A stretch of DNA of 64,000 bases from Hongsoonwoonella zoysiae (GCF_013266695.1 NZ_JABRXF010000002.1:558001-622000); one strand, 5' to 3'. Positions 29,891-39,392 are shown, counted from the stretch's first letter. Notes: a model not told the origin generated them from the sequence alone. Program-made: numbers and translations.

Positions 29891-30895
29891 ATGGCTGTAT
29901 CCGAATCCATCGCCGCTCCCGGCCTTGTCGAGCGGCTAAGCGCGCCGAAACCGGCGATAACGCTTCTCTTGTTGATGTGGGTGCCGCTGACGATCTACGT
30001 CATGTTCGGCGCCCATCAGTTCGTGCTTTTGCCGGCCATTCCGGCAACAATCCTGCTTTATTGGGTCGCGTTCTACAATTTCCGGGAGAGTTCAACCGCG
30101 ATCATCGGGCTGACGCTCGTCTTTTTCTGGCTTTTAATGGCGGTGTCCGCGCCATATCTGCCGCTCGTTGACCCGAACAAGCCGATCGCACCCTTCACCC
30201 TGCCATTTTCCGAAAAGCGCGACATCTTTTTCTGGCTCGGAACAGATTTCAAGGGCCGTGACATGCTCTCTCGCATGATCTGGGGATGTCAGCGCGTCAT
30301 CGTTTGGGGCGTTACGGCGACATTCGTCGCCTATGTGATCGGCACCTTGTTCGGCCTCATCGCCGGCTATCTGTCGGGATGGTGGGACGAGATCATCTCG
30401 TTTCTGGCGAACGTGCTTCTATCCTTCCCGGTGATGGTGCTTTTCATCGTCATTCTGAACTATCTCGGCCCGTCGGGCTTCAACATTGTCGTCGCCGTCA
30501 CTTTCGCATCCGCCCCGGCGATCATGCGTATCGTGAGGGGGCTCACGCTTGATATAAAGACACGGGACTATGTCTATGCTGCCCAAACGAGAGGTGAGCA
30601 TCCCTTCTACATCATGGTGATCGAGCTCCTGCCGAATGTGCGCGGGCCGATCATCGTCGATGCGTGCCTCAGGCTCGGTTACACGACCGTTGCGATCACC
30701 ACGTTGACGTTTCTGGGCCTCGGCCTTCAGCCGCCCGATCCCGACTGGGGCCTGATGATCCGCGAAGCGGCGAAAACCGCGATGCTCTGGAAGTTTTCCT
30801 ACATGCTGCTCGTTCCGGCATTGAGCGTTTCGACGCTCATCCTCGGCTTCAACCTGATGGCCGACGGACTGCGCGAAATGAGCCTGAAAGACTGA
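29891..30895 (+). CDS. ABC transporter permease (DppC/OppC-type)
   Basis: 334 residues with about six membrane segments and a longer N-terminal part typical of DppC/OppC partners (FWLGTDFKGRDMLSRMIWG is the usual GTDxxGRD motif). The EAA loop lies at TLDIKTRDYVYAAQTRGEHPFYIMVIELLPN. It pairs with the preceding permease. GAGGGGGCAAGG upstream serves as ribosome site. The ATPase gene follows after about 20 bp. Confidence 0.93.
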   Translation: MAVSESIAAPGLVERLSAPKPAITLLLLMWVPLTIYVMFGAHQFVLLPAIPATILLYWVAFYNFRESSTAIIGLTLVFFWLLMAVSAPYLPLVDPNKPIAPFTLPFSEKRDIFFWLGTDFKGRDMLSRMIWGCQRVIVWGVTATFVAYVIGTLFGLIAGYLSGWWDEIISFLANVLLSFPVMVLFIVILNYLGPSGFNIVVAVTFASAPAIMRIVRGLTLDIKTRDYVYAAQTRGEHPFYIMVIELLPNVRGPIIVDACLRLGYTTVAITTLTFLGLGLQPPDPDWGLMIREAAKTAMLWKFSYMLLVPALSVSTLILGFNLMADGLREMSLKD

Positions 30896-30915
30896 GAATG
30901 GGGACGACAAGAGAC

Positions 30916-32994
30916 ATGAGCGACCAGACACCGGTTCTGGAGTGCCGGAACCTTTCGATCTCCTACTACACGCGCGCGGGCGAAATCCCGGCGGTGGTGG
31001 ATTTCAACCTGAAACTGATGCCGGGTGAATCGCATGGCATCGTCGGCGAAAGCGGCTGCGGCAAATCCACGGTCGCGCTCGCCATCATGCAGTACATGGG
31101 CAAGAACGGAGCGATCGTCGGCGGAGAACTGCTGTTCGAAGGGCGTGACATGCGCAGCATGAGCCCTGATGAGCTACGCAAGCTTCGCGGCTCCAAGATC
31201 GCCATGGTCTACCAGGAGCCGATGGCCTCGCTAAACCCGGCCATGCGCATCGGCGATCAGCTTTGCGAGGTGCCGATATACCACGACGGCGTTTCGGAAA
31301 GGGAGGCTTGGCAGCGATCGGCGGAGATGCTCGCCAAGGTGCGCCTGCCCGACCCCGAACGGATCATGAATTCGTTCCCGCACCAGATTTCAGGCGGGCA
31401 GCAACAGCGTGTCGTGATTGCCATGGCGCTCCTGTCGAGCCCGAAGCTTCTGCTTCTCGACGAACCCACGACGGCGCTCGACGTTACGGTGGAAGCAGGC
31501 ATTGTGGAACTCATCCGGGATATCGCCGACGAGTTCGGCACCTCGATGATCTACATTTCCCACAACCTCGGTCTCATTCTCGAAACCTGTGACAGGTTGA
31601 CGGTGATGTATTCCGGCGAGGCGGTGGAGGTCGGCGACATTCACGACGTCTTCGACGAGATGCGCCATCCTTATACGCGCGGGCTTTTCGGTTCGATTCC
31701 GCTTCCGGGCGCGGACAAGAACGAGCATCCGCTCGTCGCCATTCCCGGCCAACTGCCGCTTCCGCATGAGCGGCCGAAAGGCTGCAACTTCGGTCCGCGC
31801 TGCACATTCTTCAGACAAGGGGTATGCGACACGGGCCGCTTGCGAATGCACTCCGTGCCGGGAGATGACGACCACCGGGTGAGATGTGAACGGTTTCAGG
31901 AAATCGACTGGGAACGCGACCTGCCGAAGGGCGAAGCCAAACCGCCCGTGGAGTCCGGCGATGTCGTGCTTTCCGTCGACGATATGACGAAACACTATGT
32001 AATTGAAGAGTCAGGCTTTCTGATATTCGGCGGCGAAGAGAAAACGGTCAAGGCCAACGAGCACCTGAATTTCTCCGCCCGCGAAGCGGAAACTGTCGCG
32101 ATCGTCGGTGAAAGCGGCTGCGGCAAATCTACCTTCGCCAAAGTTCTCATGGGCCTGGAAGATGCGACTGCTGGACAGGTAAAGCTGGGCAATGTCGAAC
32201 TCGGAAACCTCCCCGTCGAGAAGCGGGACGAAAAGACAATCTCACGTCTGCAGATGGTGTTCCAAAACCCCTTCGATACGCTCAATCCATCTCACACCGT
32301 TGGCGGCCAGATCGCACGTGTCATCCGCAAGTTTGGCGTGGCCAAGACCAAGGAAGAGGTCGACGAAATCGTCTTCAGGCTTCTCGATATCGTTAAGCTT
32401 CCTCGCGATTTCGCAAAACGCCGTCCCCGGCAGCTTTCAGGCGGACAGAAGCAGCGCGTCGGTATCGCGCGCGCCTTCGCCGGCAATCCGGACGTCGTGA
32501 TCGCCGACGAGCCGGTCTCAGCGCTCGACGTTTCCGTGCAGGCGGCGGTGACGGACCTTCTGATGGACATTCAGCGCGAAAACCGCACGACGCTGCTTTT
32601 CATCAGCCATGATCTTTCCGTGGTGCGCTATCTGGCGGATCGGGTGGTCGTTATGTATCTCGGCCAGATCATGGAGCAGGGGACCACGGAGGAGATTTTC
32701 TCTCCGCCCTATCATCCATACACGGAAGCCTTGCTCGCCGCCGTGCCGATCGCCGATACGAGCATCGAGAAGCGTCACATCGTGCTGAAAGGGGAGTTGC
32801 CTTCACCGTCCAATCCGCCGAAAGGCTGTCCCTTCTCCACGCGCTGCCAATACATGATGCCGGGCAAATGCGATGTGGAGGCGCCGCCGATCCGGGCGTT
32901 CGGCCGTGAGGGACACGAGATCCTTTGCCATCTCGACCCGACCGAGTTGCAGGAGATGGAGCCCGTAATCAAGAAAAAGGAAGAGGCGGCCTGA
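30916..32994 (+). CDS. dipeptide-type ABC transporter ATPase, two-cassette fusion
   Basis: 692 residues from the ATG at 30916 (MSDQTPVLECRNL); an in-frame ATG at 30898 would add six. Two complete cassettes are fused, equivalent to DppD plus DppF. Cassette 1 has Walker A GESGCGKS (about 44-51), ISGGQQQR and LLLLDEPTTALD. Cassette 2 has GESGCGKSTFAKVL, LSGGQKQR and VIADEPVSALD. Each ends in the oligopeptide-ABC C-terminal domain with Cys clusters (PKGCNFGPRC and PKGCPFSTRC). It supplies energy to the two permeases just upstream. Confidence 0.94.
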   Translation: MSDQTPVLECRNLSISYYTRAGEIPAVVDFNLKLMPGESHGIVGESGCGKSTVALAIMQYMGKNGAIVGGELLFEGRDMRSMSPDELRKLRGSKIAMVYQEPMASLNPAMRIGDQLCEVPIYHDGVSEREAWQRSAEMLAKVRLPDPERIMNSFPHQISGGQQQRVVIAMALLSSPKLLLLDEPTTALDVTVEAGIVELIRDIADEFGTSMIYISHNLGLILETCDRLTVMYSGEAVEVGDIHDVFDEMRHPYTRGLFGSIPLPGADKNEHPLVAIPGQLPLPHERPKGCNFGPRCTFFRQGVCDTGRLRMHSVPGDDDHRVRCERFQEIDWERDLPKGEAKPPVESGDVVLSVDDMTKHYVIEESGFLIFGGEEKTVKANEHLNFSAREAETVAIVGESGCGKSTFAKVLMGLEDATAGQVKLGNVELGNLPVEKRDEKTISRLQMVFQNPFDTLNPSHTVGGQIARVIRKFGVAKTKEEVDEIVFRLLDIVKLPRDFAKRRPRQLSGGQKQRVGIARAFAGNPDVVIADEPVSALDVSVQAAVTDLLMDIQRENRTTLLFISHDLSVVRYLADRVVVMYLGQIMEQGTTEEIFSPPYHPYTEALLAAVPIADTSIEKRHIVLKGELPSPSNPPKGCPFSTRCQYMMPGKCDVEAPPIRAFGREGHEILCHLDPTELQEMEPVIKKKEEAA

Positions 32995-33001
32995 GCGGGC
33001 C

Positions 33002-33742
33002 TTATTCCAGCGACGCGCTCAACGGGAGGTCCTCGATCTCCCGCAAGAGCTTGCGGAGCATGGCTTGGGCGAAATCCTCATATTCGCCGGCCCGGACGAC
33101 AAAGCTCTTCGGGCCGGTCGCTACCTTTTCCAGATAGTAGGCCGAAAGTTCCTTGTCTTCGTTCTCGATAGCAAGCCCGTTGATCGTAATGCCGCGCGAC
33201 AGTGCCATGCCGCGCGCATTTTCCACGAGAACGACATAGTCACGCGGCGGTGTTTCACGCCCGTCACCCGACACGTCGACCGTGCGCCGCACACTTGTGT
33301 AACCGTTGCGGTCGAACATGCGCATGGCCTGAACAAGGCCTGCGCCTATGCCCGTTCCACCATTTACATGGCGGGGCCATGCCGAGACGTCTCCTGCGAA
33401 GCGGTTCGCACTTCCAGAGCCACTCACAAGATACCAACCAGATTCATCGGCAGGCGTGCCCGATTCCGCCCAGACGATGATCGCCACCGCGATCGCGCCC
33501 TTGTCGCCAGCCGATATGGCTTGATGTACCCGAATATCTCGAAATGCAGCAGCAATTCCGTCGAGTTGAAGCTGATACTCCTGTGGGTCAACGCTTGCCG
33601 ATGCGTCGATGGCAAGCACGAGCTGCAGGTCGACTTCGCGGGCTGATTGCGCCGGGGCAATCGAGGCATATGCAGCAACGGCGAGCGAGATGCAAAGCGT
33701 AAGAGCCCGCTTCAAGGAAACGGCAAACCGACCGATGTGCAT
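33002..33742 (-). CDS. DUF1194 family exported VWA-domain protein
   Basis: 246 residues from the ATG at 33742 (MHIGRFAVSLKR), chosen because it opens a signal peptide ending SIAPAQSA; the frame open to 33889 is not leader-like. The domain is von Willebrand factor A-like with a MIDAS start DASASVD (DxSxS). RRTVDVSGDGRETPPRDYV and NGLAIENEDKELSAYYLEKV are typical of DUF1194, a rhizobial periplasmic family without known function. It converges on the transporter ATPase, with stops 8 bp apart, and is divergent from the PPOX gene. Confidence 0.85.
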   Translation of the reverse strand: MHIGRFAVSLKRALTLCISLAVAAYASIAPAQSAREVDLQLVLAIDASASVDPQEYQLQLDGIAAAFRDIRVHQAISAGDKGAIAVAIIVWAESGTPADESGWYLVSGSGSANRFAGDVSAWPRHVNGGTGIGAGLVQAMRMFDRNGYTSVRRTVDVSGDGRETPPRDYVVLVENARGMALSRGITINGLAIENEDKELSAYYLEKVATGPKSFVVRAGEYEDFAQAMLRKLLREIEDLPLSASLE

Positions 33743-33875
33743 ATGTTCGCGAGCTCCCCACCCCAGGCAACAGAACAAGACTGGGTGAGGGGAGACGCCA
33801 TGGCAAGAATGCAACTGGCCACAATTTCGCGATTGGGATAGGTCTCCAGCGATCAGCCAAAAAAAGAGGCGGGGC

Positions 33876-34487
33876 ATGAGCGGTATCACGACAATCGAAG
33901 AACTTGAGGCGATTTACGGCACGCCTGCCGAGGCATCGACAGTGAAGGTGCTTGACCACGTCTCGCCGCTCTATCGCCGGTTCATCGAGGCATCGCCCTT
34001 CGTTGCGCTCGCCACCTGCGGGCCGGACGGCCTCGACTGCTCGCCACGGGGCGATCAGCCTGGCTTCATGAGGATTGCGGATGAGAACACGCTGATGCTT
34101 CCAGACCGGCGCGGTAATAACCGTGGCGATTCCCTTAAGAACATCATTCTCGATCCGCGCGTGTCGTTGATGTTCCTTGTTCCGGGATCGGGAAATACAA
34201 TCCGGGTCAACGGTCGCGCAAAAATTTCAACCGATGAAGAGCTTTGCAATTCTTTCGCGATCAAGGGCAAGGCACCACGGACTGTCATCGTCATCACCGT
34301 AGATGAAGTCTACTTCCAGTGCGCGCGGGCGATCATCCGGGCCGACTTGTGGAACCCGGACCAACGCAAACTGGCAGACGGGCTACCATCTCCGGGCGAC
34401 TATCTGACCGAAGCGACGAACAACGGCTTCGATGGCGAGACATACGACAAGGAATGGCCGGAACGTGCGGCCAAAACACTCTGGTAG
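33876..34487 (+). CDS. pyridoxamine-5'-phosphate-oxidase-like FMN-dependent protein
   Basis: 203 residues of the PPOX-class split-barrel fold, MSMEG_1061-like subgroup. FVALATCGPDGLDCSPRGD and LMLPDRRGNNRGDSLKNII form the flavin-binding part, and VNGRAKI and FQCARAIIRADLW complete the barrel. Such proteins bind FMN or F420 and reduce small molecules; this one is unlikely to be true PdxH because it lacks that protein's C-terminal region. GAGGCGGGG sits just before the ATG. It converges on the SLAC1-type channel gene. Confidence 0.85.
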   Translation: MSGITTIEELEAIYGTPAEASTVKVLDHVSPLYRRFIEASPFVALATCGPDGLDCSPRGDQPGFMRIADENTLMLPDRRGNNRGDSLKNIILDPRVSLMFLVPGSGNTIRVNGRAKISTDEELCNSFAIKGKAPRTVIVITVDEVYFQCARAIIRADLWNPDQRKLADGLPSPGDYLTEATNNGFDGETYDKEWPERAAKTLW

Positions 34488-34520
34488 CACCCCAAGCCTG
34501 TTGGGTTACCGGGCCGTCCC

Positions 34521-35510
34521 TCAGTCCGGTTGGCATATTTCGTCGCGCCGCGCTGCATTGATCGTCTTGATCACGAGCGTGGCCAGCACGGCCAAGAGTA
34601 CCGCGTAGACAGCATAGGCGACGCCTTTCATCGCCGGATAGCCGGATACGTCGGCGTAAATGAATGTGGCAACAGAAAATGCGGCGAGCGGGAACGAATA
34701 AGCCCACCATGCGATCGTAAAGGGCAGCTTCGCGAAGCGGCCGATTTGTGCGGTCACCACCATCACGAAAAAAAGCCCTGAAAAATAGAGGATCCGTCCG
34801 AATGCGTTCAGCTCTCCAGAAAGCTGCATCCATGCGATAAAACCGGCCGAGGGGGGCGCGACCAGAATAACCAATGTCGGCAATAGCCGCTCGGGCAGCG
34901 GATTGTGAAAGATCAGCCGGTTGAAAACGAGGGTTAAGAGCACCGTCCAGAAAACGACGCTGATGGAGAAAAAGAACCAGGAAATTTCGACGAAACCGAA
35001 TCCGACACCCCCAATCGGCACCAGGACGTTTCCGACAACCGGGATGAACCACGCCGGATTGAGGTGAACAGGTTCGAACGAACGATGCCCGATCCAGGCG
35101 GATATAACAGCCAGCGTTGCCGCAAGATGCAATATCGCTCCCGCCGCCCAGACCACCCGGCCAACTTGAAAGAAGAATGGGGCAAGTGCCGTTCCCGTAA
35201 GAATAAGCCCGATGCTGATAGCCGGGAAAAACGCGATCTTTACCGGGTGATTCCACTCGGCGCGAACAGCTTGCGGATGTTTAACAAGCTTCAGGAGATA
35301 GAGCGCGGACAAAAGCAAAAGCACGGAGACGGTCGCGCCAAGGAACATAAGGCTTATGCTGGCAGAAACGCCTGAGGCGCTTTCAAATCTGATCGTTGCC
35401 AGCGTTAATCCCGCCATTCCCATGACGATCGCAAAAAGATTGACCGGCAAATGCGGCAACTTCTGAAGATCTCCTATGACAGTCGCATCGTCGGCGCTGC
35501 TGCCCACCAT
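34521..35510 (-). CDS. SLAC1/TehA-type (TDT family) anion transporter
   Basis: 329 residues with about ten hydrophobic segments and short loops. The opening LPVNLFAIVMGMAGLTLA, the WIGHRSFEPVHLNPAWFIPVVGNVLVPIGG segment and the WWAYSFPLAAF segment are typical of the tellurite-resistance/dicarboxylate transporter family that includes bacterial TehA and plant SLAC1. These are anion channels or carriers; the real substrate (nitrate, chloride, sulfite or dicarboxylate) cannot be told. No tehB methyltransferase is next to it. Confidence 0.87.
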   Translation of the reverse strand: MVGSSADDATVIGDLQKLPHLPVNLFAIVMGMAGLTLATIRFESASGVSASISLMFLGATVSVLLLLSALYLLKLVKHPQAVRAEWNHPVKIAFFPAISIGLILTGTALAPFFFQVGRVVWAAGAILHLAATLAVISAWIGHRSFEPVHLNPAWFIPVVGNVLVPIGGVGFGFVEISWFFFSISVVFWTVLLTLVFNRLIFHNPLPERLLPTLVILVAPPSAGFIAWMQLSGELNAFGRILYFSGLFFVMVVTAQIGRFAKLPFTIAWWAYSFPLAAFSVATFIYADVSGYPAMKGVAYAVYAVLLAVLATLVIKTINAARRDEICQPD

Positions 35511-35998
35511 AATTTTCTCCCAACCAGGCGGTCATACGAATAATATATTCACGAGGGTGAATCCAAAGATCGCGGCATATCAACGCGATGTCGGCCGGAC
35601 GCTAATGGCTGTATGCGGGGATGTCCCCCCACCAGTCCGTCAACAGGGTACAAATCTTCGCGAAGAGGCAGAATGCCACGGTTAAGCGGTCGGCGCGGCG
35701 TATTCTCCAAGGCCTGTCCTGAGAAACGATAATTACCGTGTCCCTGCGCGTCCCGCCGTCATAGCCGCGAAAAATGTGACACTACAAATCTTTACTCTAC
35801 GATAGTTAACCATGTTCCGAAGATTTACTTAGCGTTTGATCAAAGAATTATGCTTTCTGAGTTGGAAAAAATATTTCTTGGATTATTCTTTGTAGCGATC
35901 TGGCAAATCGTCCACCAGCGTTATACATCCCATAAGTCGCGCTCTGAGCGGCCTCTCGTTCGATTACGAGGGATCAGATCGGGAGGTGTTATTGACGA
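35511..35998. other. intergenic AT-rich region
   Basis: 488 bp between the divergent SLAC1-type gene and the SGNH-like gene. No convincing gene in any frame. Composition shifts to AT-rich from about 35.76 kb. A small hairpin CTCGT-N6-ACGAG lies at about 35955-35970, and GGGAGGTG precedes the next ATG by 11 bases. Promoters for both flanking genes must lie here but none is clear. Confidence 0.5.
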
Positions 35999-37408
35999 AT
36001 GAAAGAGCAACGAGTTTGTAGAAAGCGTATCGCTGCTCTGACAGTCTCATCCATTGTGGCCGTGTATTTTTTGGCGAGTGCAAGCTATGCACTACTGAAC
36101 TATTCAGACTTTGGAACTGCTATACCCCAATTTATCCGATACATAAAAGTACCTATCATTTTGGCATTATTGACAATTTTCCTTGCGGCCTATCTTAAGC
36201 CGACATCAGCGCTCTTGTTTGGCATCTGTGCTTTTTCAATATTGTTCTCCTTTTTTGCCGTCGAAGCATTTTTGTCTTACCGGATGCTCGGAGTTCAGAT
36301 GGCAATGTTGGGAAAGATGCCCAAGGCCGGAGATAAAATAAGTGATCTTGATATATTGCGTGGATTTACATTGAGACGACTCAACAACAAACTGGAGACG
36401 AATAAACTGTCATCTTCCGTTTTGTCGGGTCTCCCTGGCGCCAACGTCCTTCTTTGCACCCCGGGTGGTGAGATCGTTAATTACTTCGCGGACCGTTACG
36501 GCTTTGCCAATGACGACAATGTTTATGACGAACAAGTGGACGTTCTAATTGTAGGCGATTCATTCATCGAAGGTTTTTGTCTCGAACCGGAACTGAGCCT
36601 GGTGGGCCAATTGCGCCGGCAAGGCCTGCAAGTCGCCGGGATGGGCATACGCGGGAGCGGCCCTTTGATCGAACTGGCCACAATCGGAAGGTATGGCCCG
36701 ATTTTGAAGCCCAAAAAAGTCGTGATGGCGTTTTTTGAAGCCAATGACTGGGAAAACCTGGAGAAAGAACTCGAACAACCGTGGCTGGAGGCGGCGCTTC
36801 TCGAAGGCGTGGATTTTGGCAGTCCCATCCAATCGGAAGCTGTTCTCACCCGCATAGAAAAGGCACTGAGAGAAGATTCAGCTTCTGAAGTGAATGTGAC
36901 GGATGTATTTAAGAGATCCAAAATTATTCGTAATTTCCTTGCTTTGCACCTGACCGGAACGTCTTTGGGGCTAATCTATCCGAAGGTGCACGAGAACAAT
37001 CCACGATATGTTGAAATACTCATTCGCGCGAAGCAACTCGCTGAGCAATGGGGTGGGGAATTTTCTCTGCTCTACGTTCCGCAGACGGACCGATTCCGGG
37101 GCCTCTTCGCGATGGATTTCGCCATAGACGATTTACGCCACCAGGTGCTGAAGGCCGCTGATGAAGCGGGTATTGAAGTACTAGACCTTGTCCCTGTTTT
37201 CCATGGCGAAAGAAAACCCGCGCGTTTCTATGCCCCCGATGGACATTTCAGTGAAGAGGGCGCCCGTTTCGTGGCGTCCTGGCTTAAGGACAATATCAAA
37301 CAGGGCGTGTCGAAGACGCAGCGCCAGTTGACGCTGACAAGATCGGGCCCCGGTGAGGGTAAACTCACCGGAAAGACAACTCCTGAAGCTGACGGATTCC
37401 TGGACTGA
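35999..37408 (+). CDS. membrane-anchored SGNH/GDSL-hydrolase-like protein
   Basis: 469 residues. Three N-terminal membrane segments (about 11-33, 50-64 and 70-92) are followed by a large extracytoplasmic domain. That domain has the block I nucleophile motif GDSFIEG (about residues 187-193), a GMGIRGSGP segment and, near the end, APDGHFSEEGARF with the Asp and His of the catalytic dyad. This arrangement resembles AlgX/AlgJ-type or related carbohydrate O-acetyl-transfer proteins, though a specific role is not shown. Base composition is more AT-rich than in core genes, suggesting acquisition. The gene stands alone. Confidence 0.7.
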   Translation: MKEQRVCRKRIAALTVSSIVAVYFLASASYALLNYSDFGTAIPQFIRYIKVPIILALLTIFLAAYLKPTSALLFGICAFSILFSFFAVEAFLSYRMLGVQMAMLGKMPKAGDKISDLDILRGFTLRRLNNKLETNKLSSSVLSGLPGANVLLCTPGGEIVNYFADRYGFANDDNVYDEQVDVLIVGDSFIEGFCLEPELSLVGQLRRQGLQVAGMGIRGSGPLIELATIGRYGPILKPKKVVMAFFEANDWENLEKELEQPWLEAALLEGVDFGSPIQSEAVLTRIEKALREDSASEVNVTDVFKRSKIIRNFLALHLTGTSLGLIYPKVHENNPRYVEILIRAKQLAEQWGGEFSLLYVPQTDRFRGLFAMDFAIDDLRHQVLKAADEAGIEVLDLVPVFHGERKPARFYAPDGHFSEEGARFVASWLKDNIKQGVSKTQRQLTLTRSGPGEGKLTGKTTPEADGFLD

Positions 37409-37824
37409 ACCGCTATTGAGTCGTCGTTGGCTTTCACATGCTGTTAGAGCCCCTCGCAGAGCGGAACACCAATTCTACCGTAAATAACATATAAGTAATA
37501 TTCTATTGTATTTTGGCTAAATTGGTACTTTAATATCAAAATAAGGATAATGAAAGAATATTATAAAGATCATCTGGTGTAAATCGCTATTCAATCAGGA
37601 AAAAACTAAGATTTCTGCGCGCAATGACTAAATATACGCCGTACCTCATCGACCTTCATCCGCAAAACGCTCTTTATTGGTAAAAGACAGTTGTAAGAAT
37701 ATAATGTCCGTGATGCAGATCGGCGCGTTTACCGGCAAGCCGGATGGCACCCGGACATGGTGTATAATCAGGTTAACGTCCAAAAGTAGATCGATTTTCC
37801 CCATCGAAGAGTACAGGTGCTGTC
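37409..37824. other. intergenic AT-rich region before the cyclase gene
   Basis: 416 bp, clearly AT-rich in its first 200 bp, with no gene I can support. It contains the promoter-like TTGGTA-N17-TATAAT (separate entry), a second TATAAT at 37763-37768 without a good -35, and a short CCGG-CAAG-CCGG hairpin near 37733-37744. The long spacer suggests the cyclase gene has its own control. Confidence 0.5.
37677..37705 (+). promoter_or_regulatory. candidate sigma70 promoter of the cyclase gene
   Basis: TTGGTA at 37677-37682 and a perfect TATAAT at 37700-37705 with a 17-bp spacer, pointing to the cyclase gene and giving a leader of a little over 100 nt. AT-rich DNA produces such matches by chance, so confidence is moderate. 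Confidence 0.4.
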
Positions 37825-39219
37825 ATGGAAAGACGCCTTGCTGCGGTAATGGTTTCCGACATGGCGGCATATAGCCGCCTCATGGAACTCGATGAAGACG
37901 GCATCATCGCAAGGCAAAAGAATTATCGGCGCGAAGTGATCGACCCGGCGATCGCCGCCAGACACGGACGGATCGTCAAAACCACCGGCGACGGTATGCT
38001 GGCGGAGTTTCAAAGTGCCCAGGATGCTGTTCGCGCGGCGATGGAGATCCAGGAAGCGATGTTCGAGCGGGAGGGCAGATGTCCTCCCGATGTACGCATT
38101 ACTTACCGGGTGGGAATTAACCTGGGTGATGTCGTGCATGACGACGGCGATATTTTTGGCGATGGGGTAAACGTCGCAGCCAGGCTTCAGACGATCGCAG
38201 AACCCGGTGGAATCTGCGTCTCCGATCTGGTGCACCAGACTGTCAATGAAAGAATCGGCGCAACTTTCCGCGATATGGGGCGGCAAAAGGTAAAGAATAT
38301 CTCGCGCCCGATCCGCGTCTGGCAATGGACACCGGACGCAAAGCCGGAAACGGTTCAACCGGTCGAAGAGGCATTGCAGCAAAGAGTTCGCTATGCGGCG
38401 TCAGCCGACGGCACGCATATCGCCTGGGCGAGTGTGGGAAAAGGATTGCCGGTTTTAAAAGCGCCAAACTGGCTAAACCATCTGGAATACGAATGGAAAA
38501 GCCCCTGTTGGGCGCCAATGCTCGCAGAATGCGCGCGCAGGTTTCAGTTTGTGCGTTTCGACCAACGTGGCAACGGACTCTCGGACCGGGATGTTGAAAC
38601 GATTTCACTGGATGCGATGCAAAGCGATATGAACGCGGTGGTCGCCGCTGCCGGGCTTGATCGCTTTGCGCTCCTTGGAATCTCGCAAGGAGGAGCATTT
38701 TCCATACGTTACGCCGTGGAAAATCCAGAGCGGGTCAAATGCCTGGTTTTATTGGGAGGATATGTGCGCGGGCGCCGAAATCGTCCCGATTCAGAGCAGA
38801 AAGAACTGTTCGAAATGCTGACCACTACGATCGAGCAGGGCTGGGGCTCACCCAACCCCGTGTTCAGGCATTTTTTCACATCCAGCTTCATGCCTGATGC
38901 ACCACCCGATGTGGCTAGCAGCTTTGACGAGTTGCAGCGAATTGCCACAAGTTCCGAAGCCGCGCTCAGGCTTTGGCACATGAACGCGGATGTCGATGTG
39001 ACGGAACTTGCCAGAAAAATACAGGTACCAACACTAGTTCTGCACTGCATCGGAGATCGAGTGGCACCGATCGAGGAAGGACGCCTTATTGCCCGCCTCA
39101 TCCCGAATGCGACCTTCGTGGAGCTACCGGGAAACAACCATGTGCTGCTGGAGGGCACGCCCGCCTTCGATCAATTCTTCGAGGAAATTTCGACTTTCCT
39201 CAATAAGCACGCAGAATGA
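37825..39219 (+). CDS. class III adenylate cyclase fused to alpha/beta hydrolase
   Basis: 464 residues with two domains. Residues 1-170 form a class III nucleotide cyclase with all catalytic positions: metal-binding Asp12 and Asp56, adenine-selecting Lys52 and Asp109, transition-state Asn116 and Arg120 (DIFGDGVNVAAR). The Lys/Asp pair predicts ATP as substrate. Residues about 187-464 form an alpha/beta hydrolase with nucleophile Ser287 in GISQGG, acid Asp411 in IGDRVAP and base His439 in GNNHVLL. The hydrolase may sense or process a small molecule and set cAMP output; that is inference. The protein has no membrane segment. It stands alone in an AT-rich pocket. Confidence 0.85.
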   Translation: MERRLAAVMVSDMAAYSRLMELDEDGIIARQKNYRREVIDPAIAARHGRIVKTTGDGMLAEFQSAQDAVRAAMEIQEAMFEREGRCPPDVRITYRVGINLGDVVHDDGDIFGDGVNVAARLQTIAEPGGICVSDLVHQTVNERIGATFRDMGRQKVKNISRPIRVWQWTPDAKPETVQPVEEALQQRVRYAASADGTHIAWASVGKGLPVLKAPNWLNHLEYEWKSPCWAPMLAECARRFQFVRFDQRGNGLSDRDVETISLDAMQSDMNAVVAAAGLDRFALLGISQGGAFSIRYAVENPERVKCLVLLGGYVRGRRNRPDSEQKELFEMLTTTIEQGWGSPNPVFRHFFTSSFMPDAPPDVASSFDELQRIATSSEAALRLWHMNADVDVTELARKIQVPTLVLHCIGDRVAPIEEGRLIARLIPNATFVELPGNNHVLLEGTPAFDQFFEEISTFLNKHAE

Positions 39220-39392
39220 TCATCCAAGAAATACGGTGGACAACGGGAGATGTTTTCACCCGAAACATTTGTTTTTAATTAAGAATCCGATTCAACTGAT
39301 GATATATATGGCTGTCTTCCTTACATTGAAGAAATACTCTTACCGGGAGCGCCAATTCCGGCTGCAGGCGTTTGCCGATTGACGATCGATTT

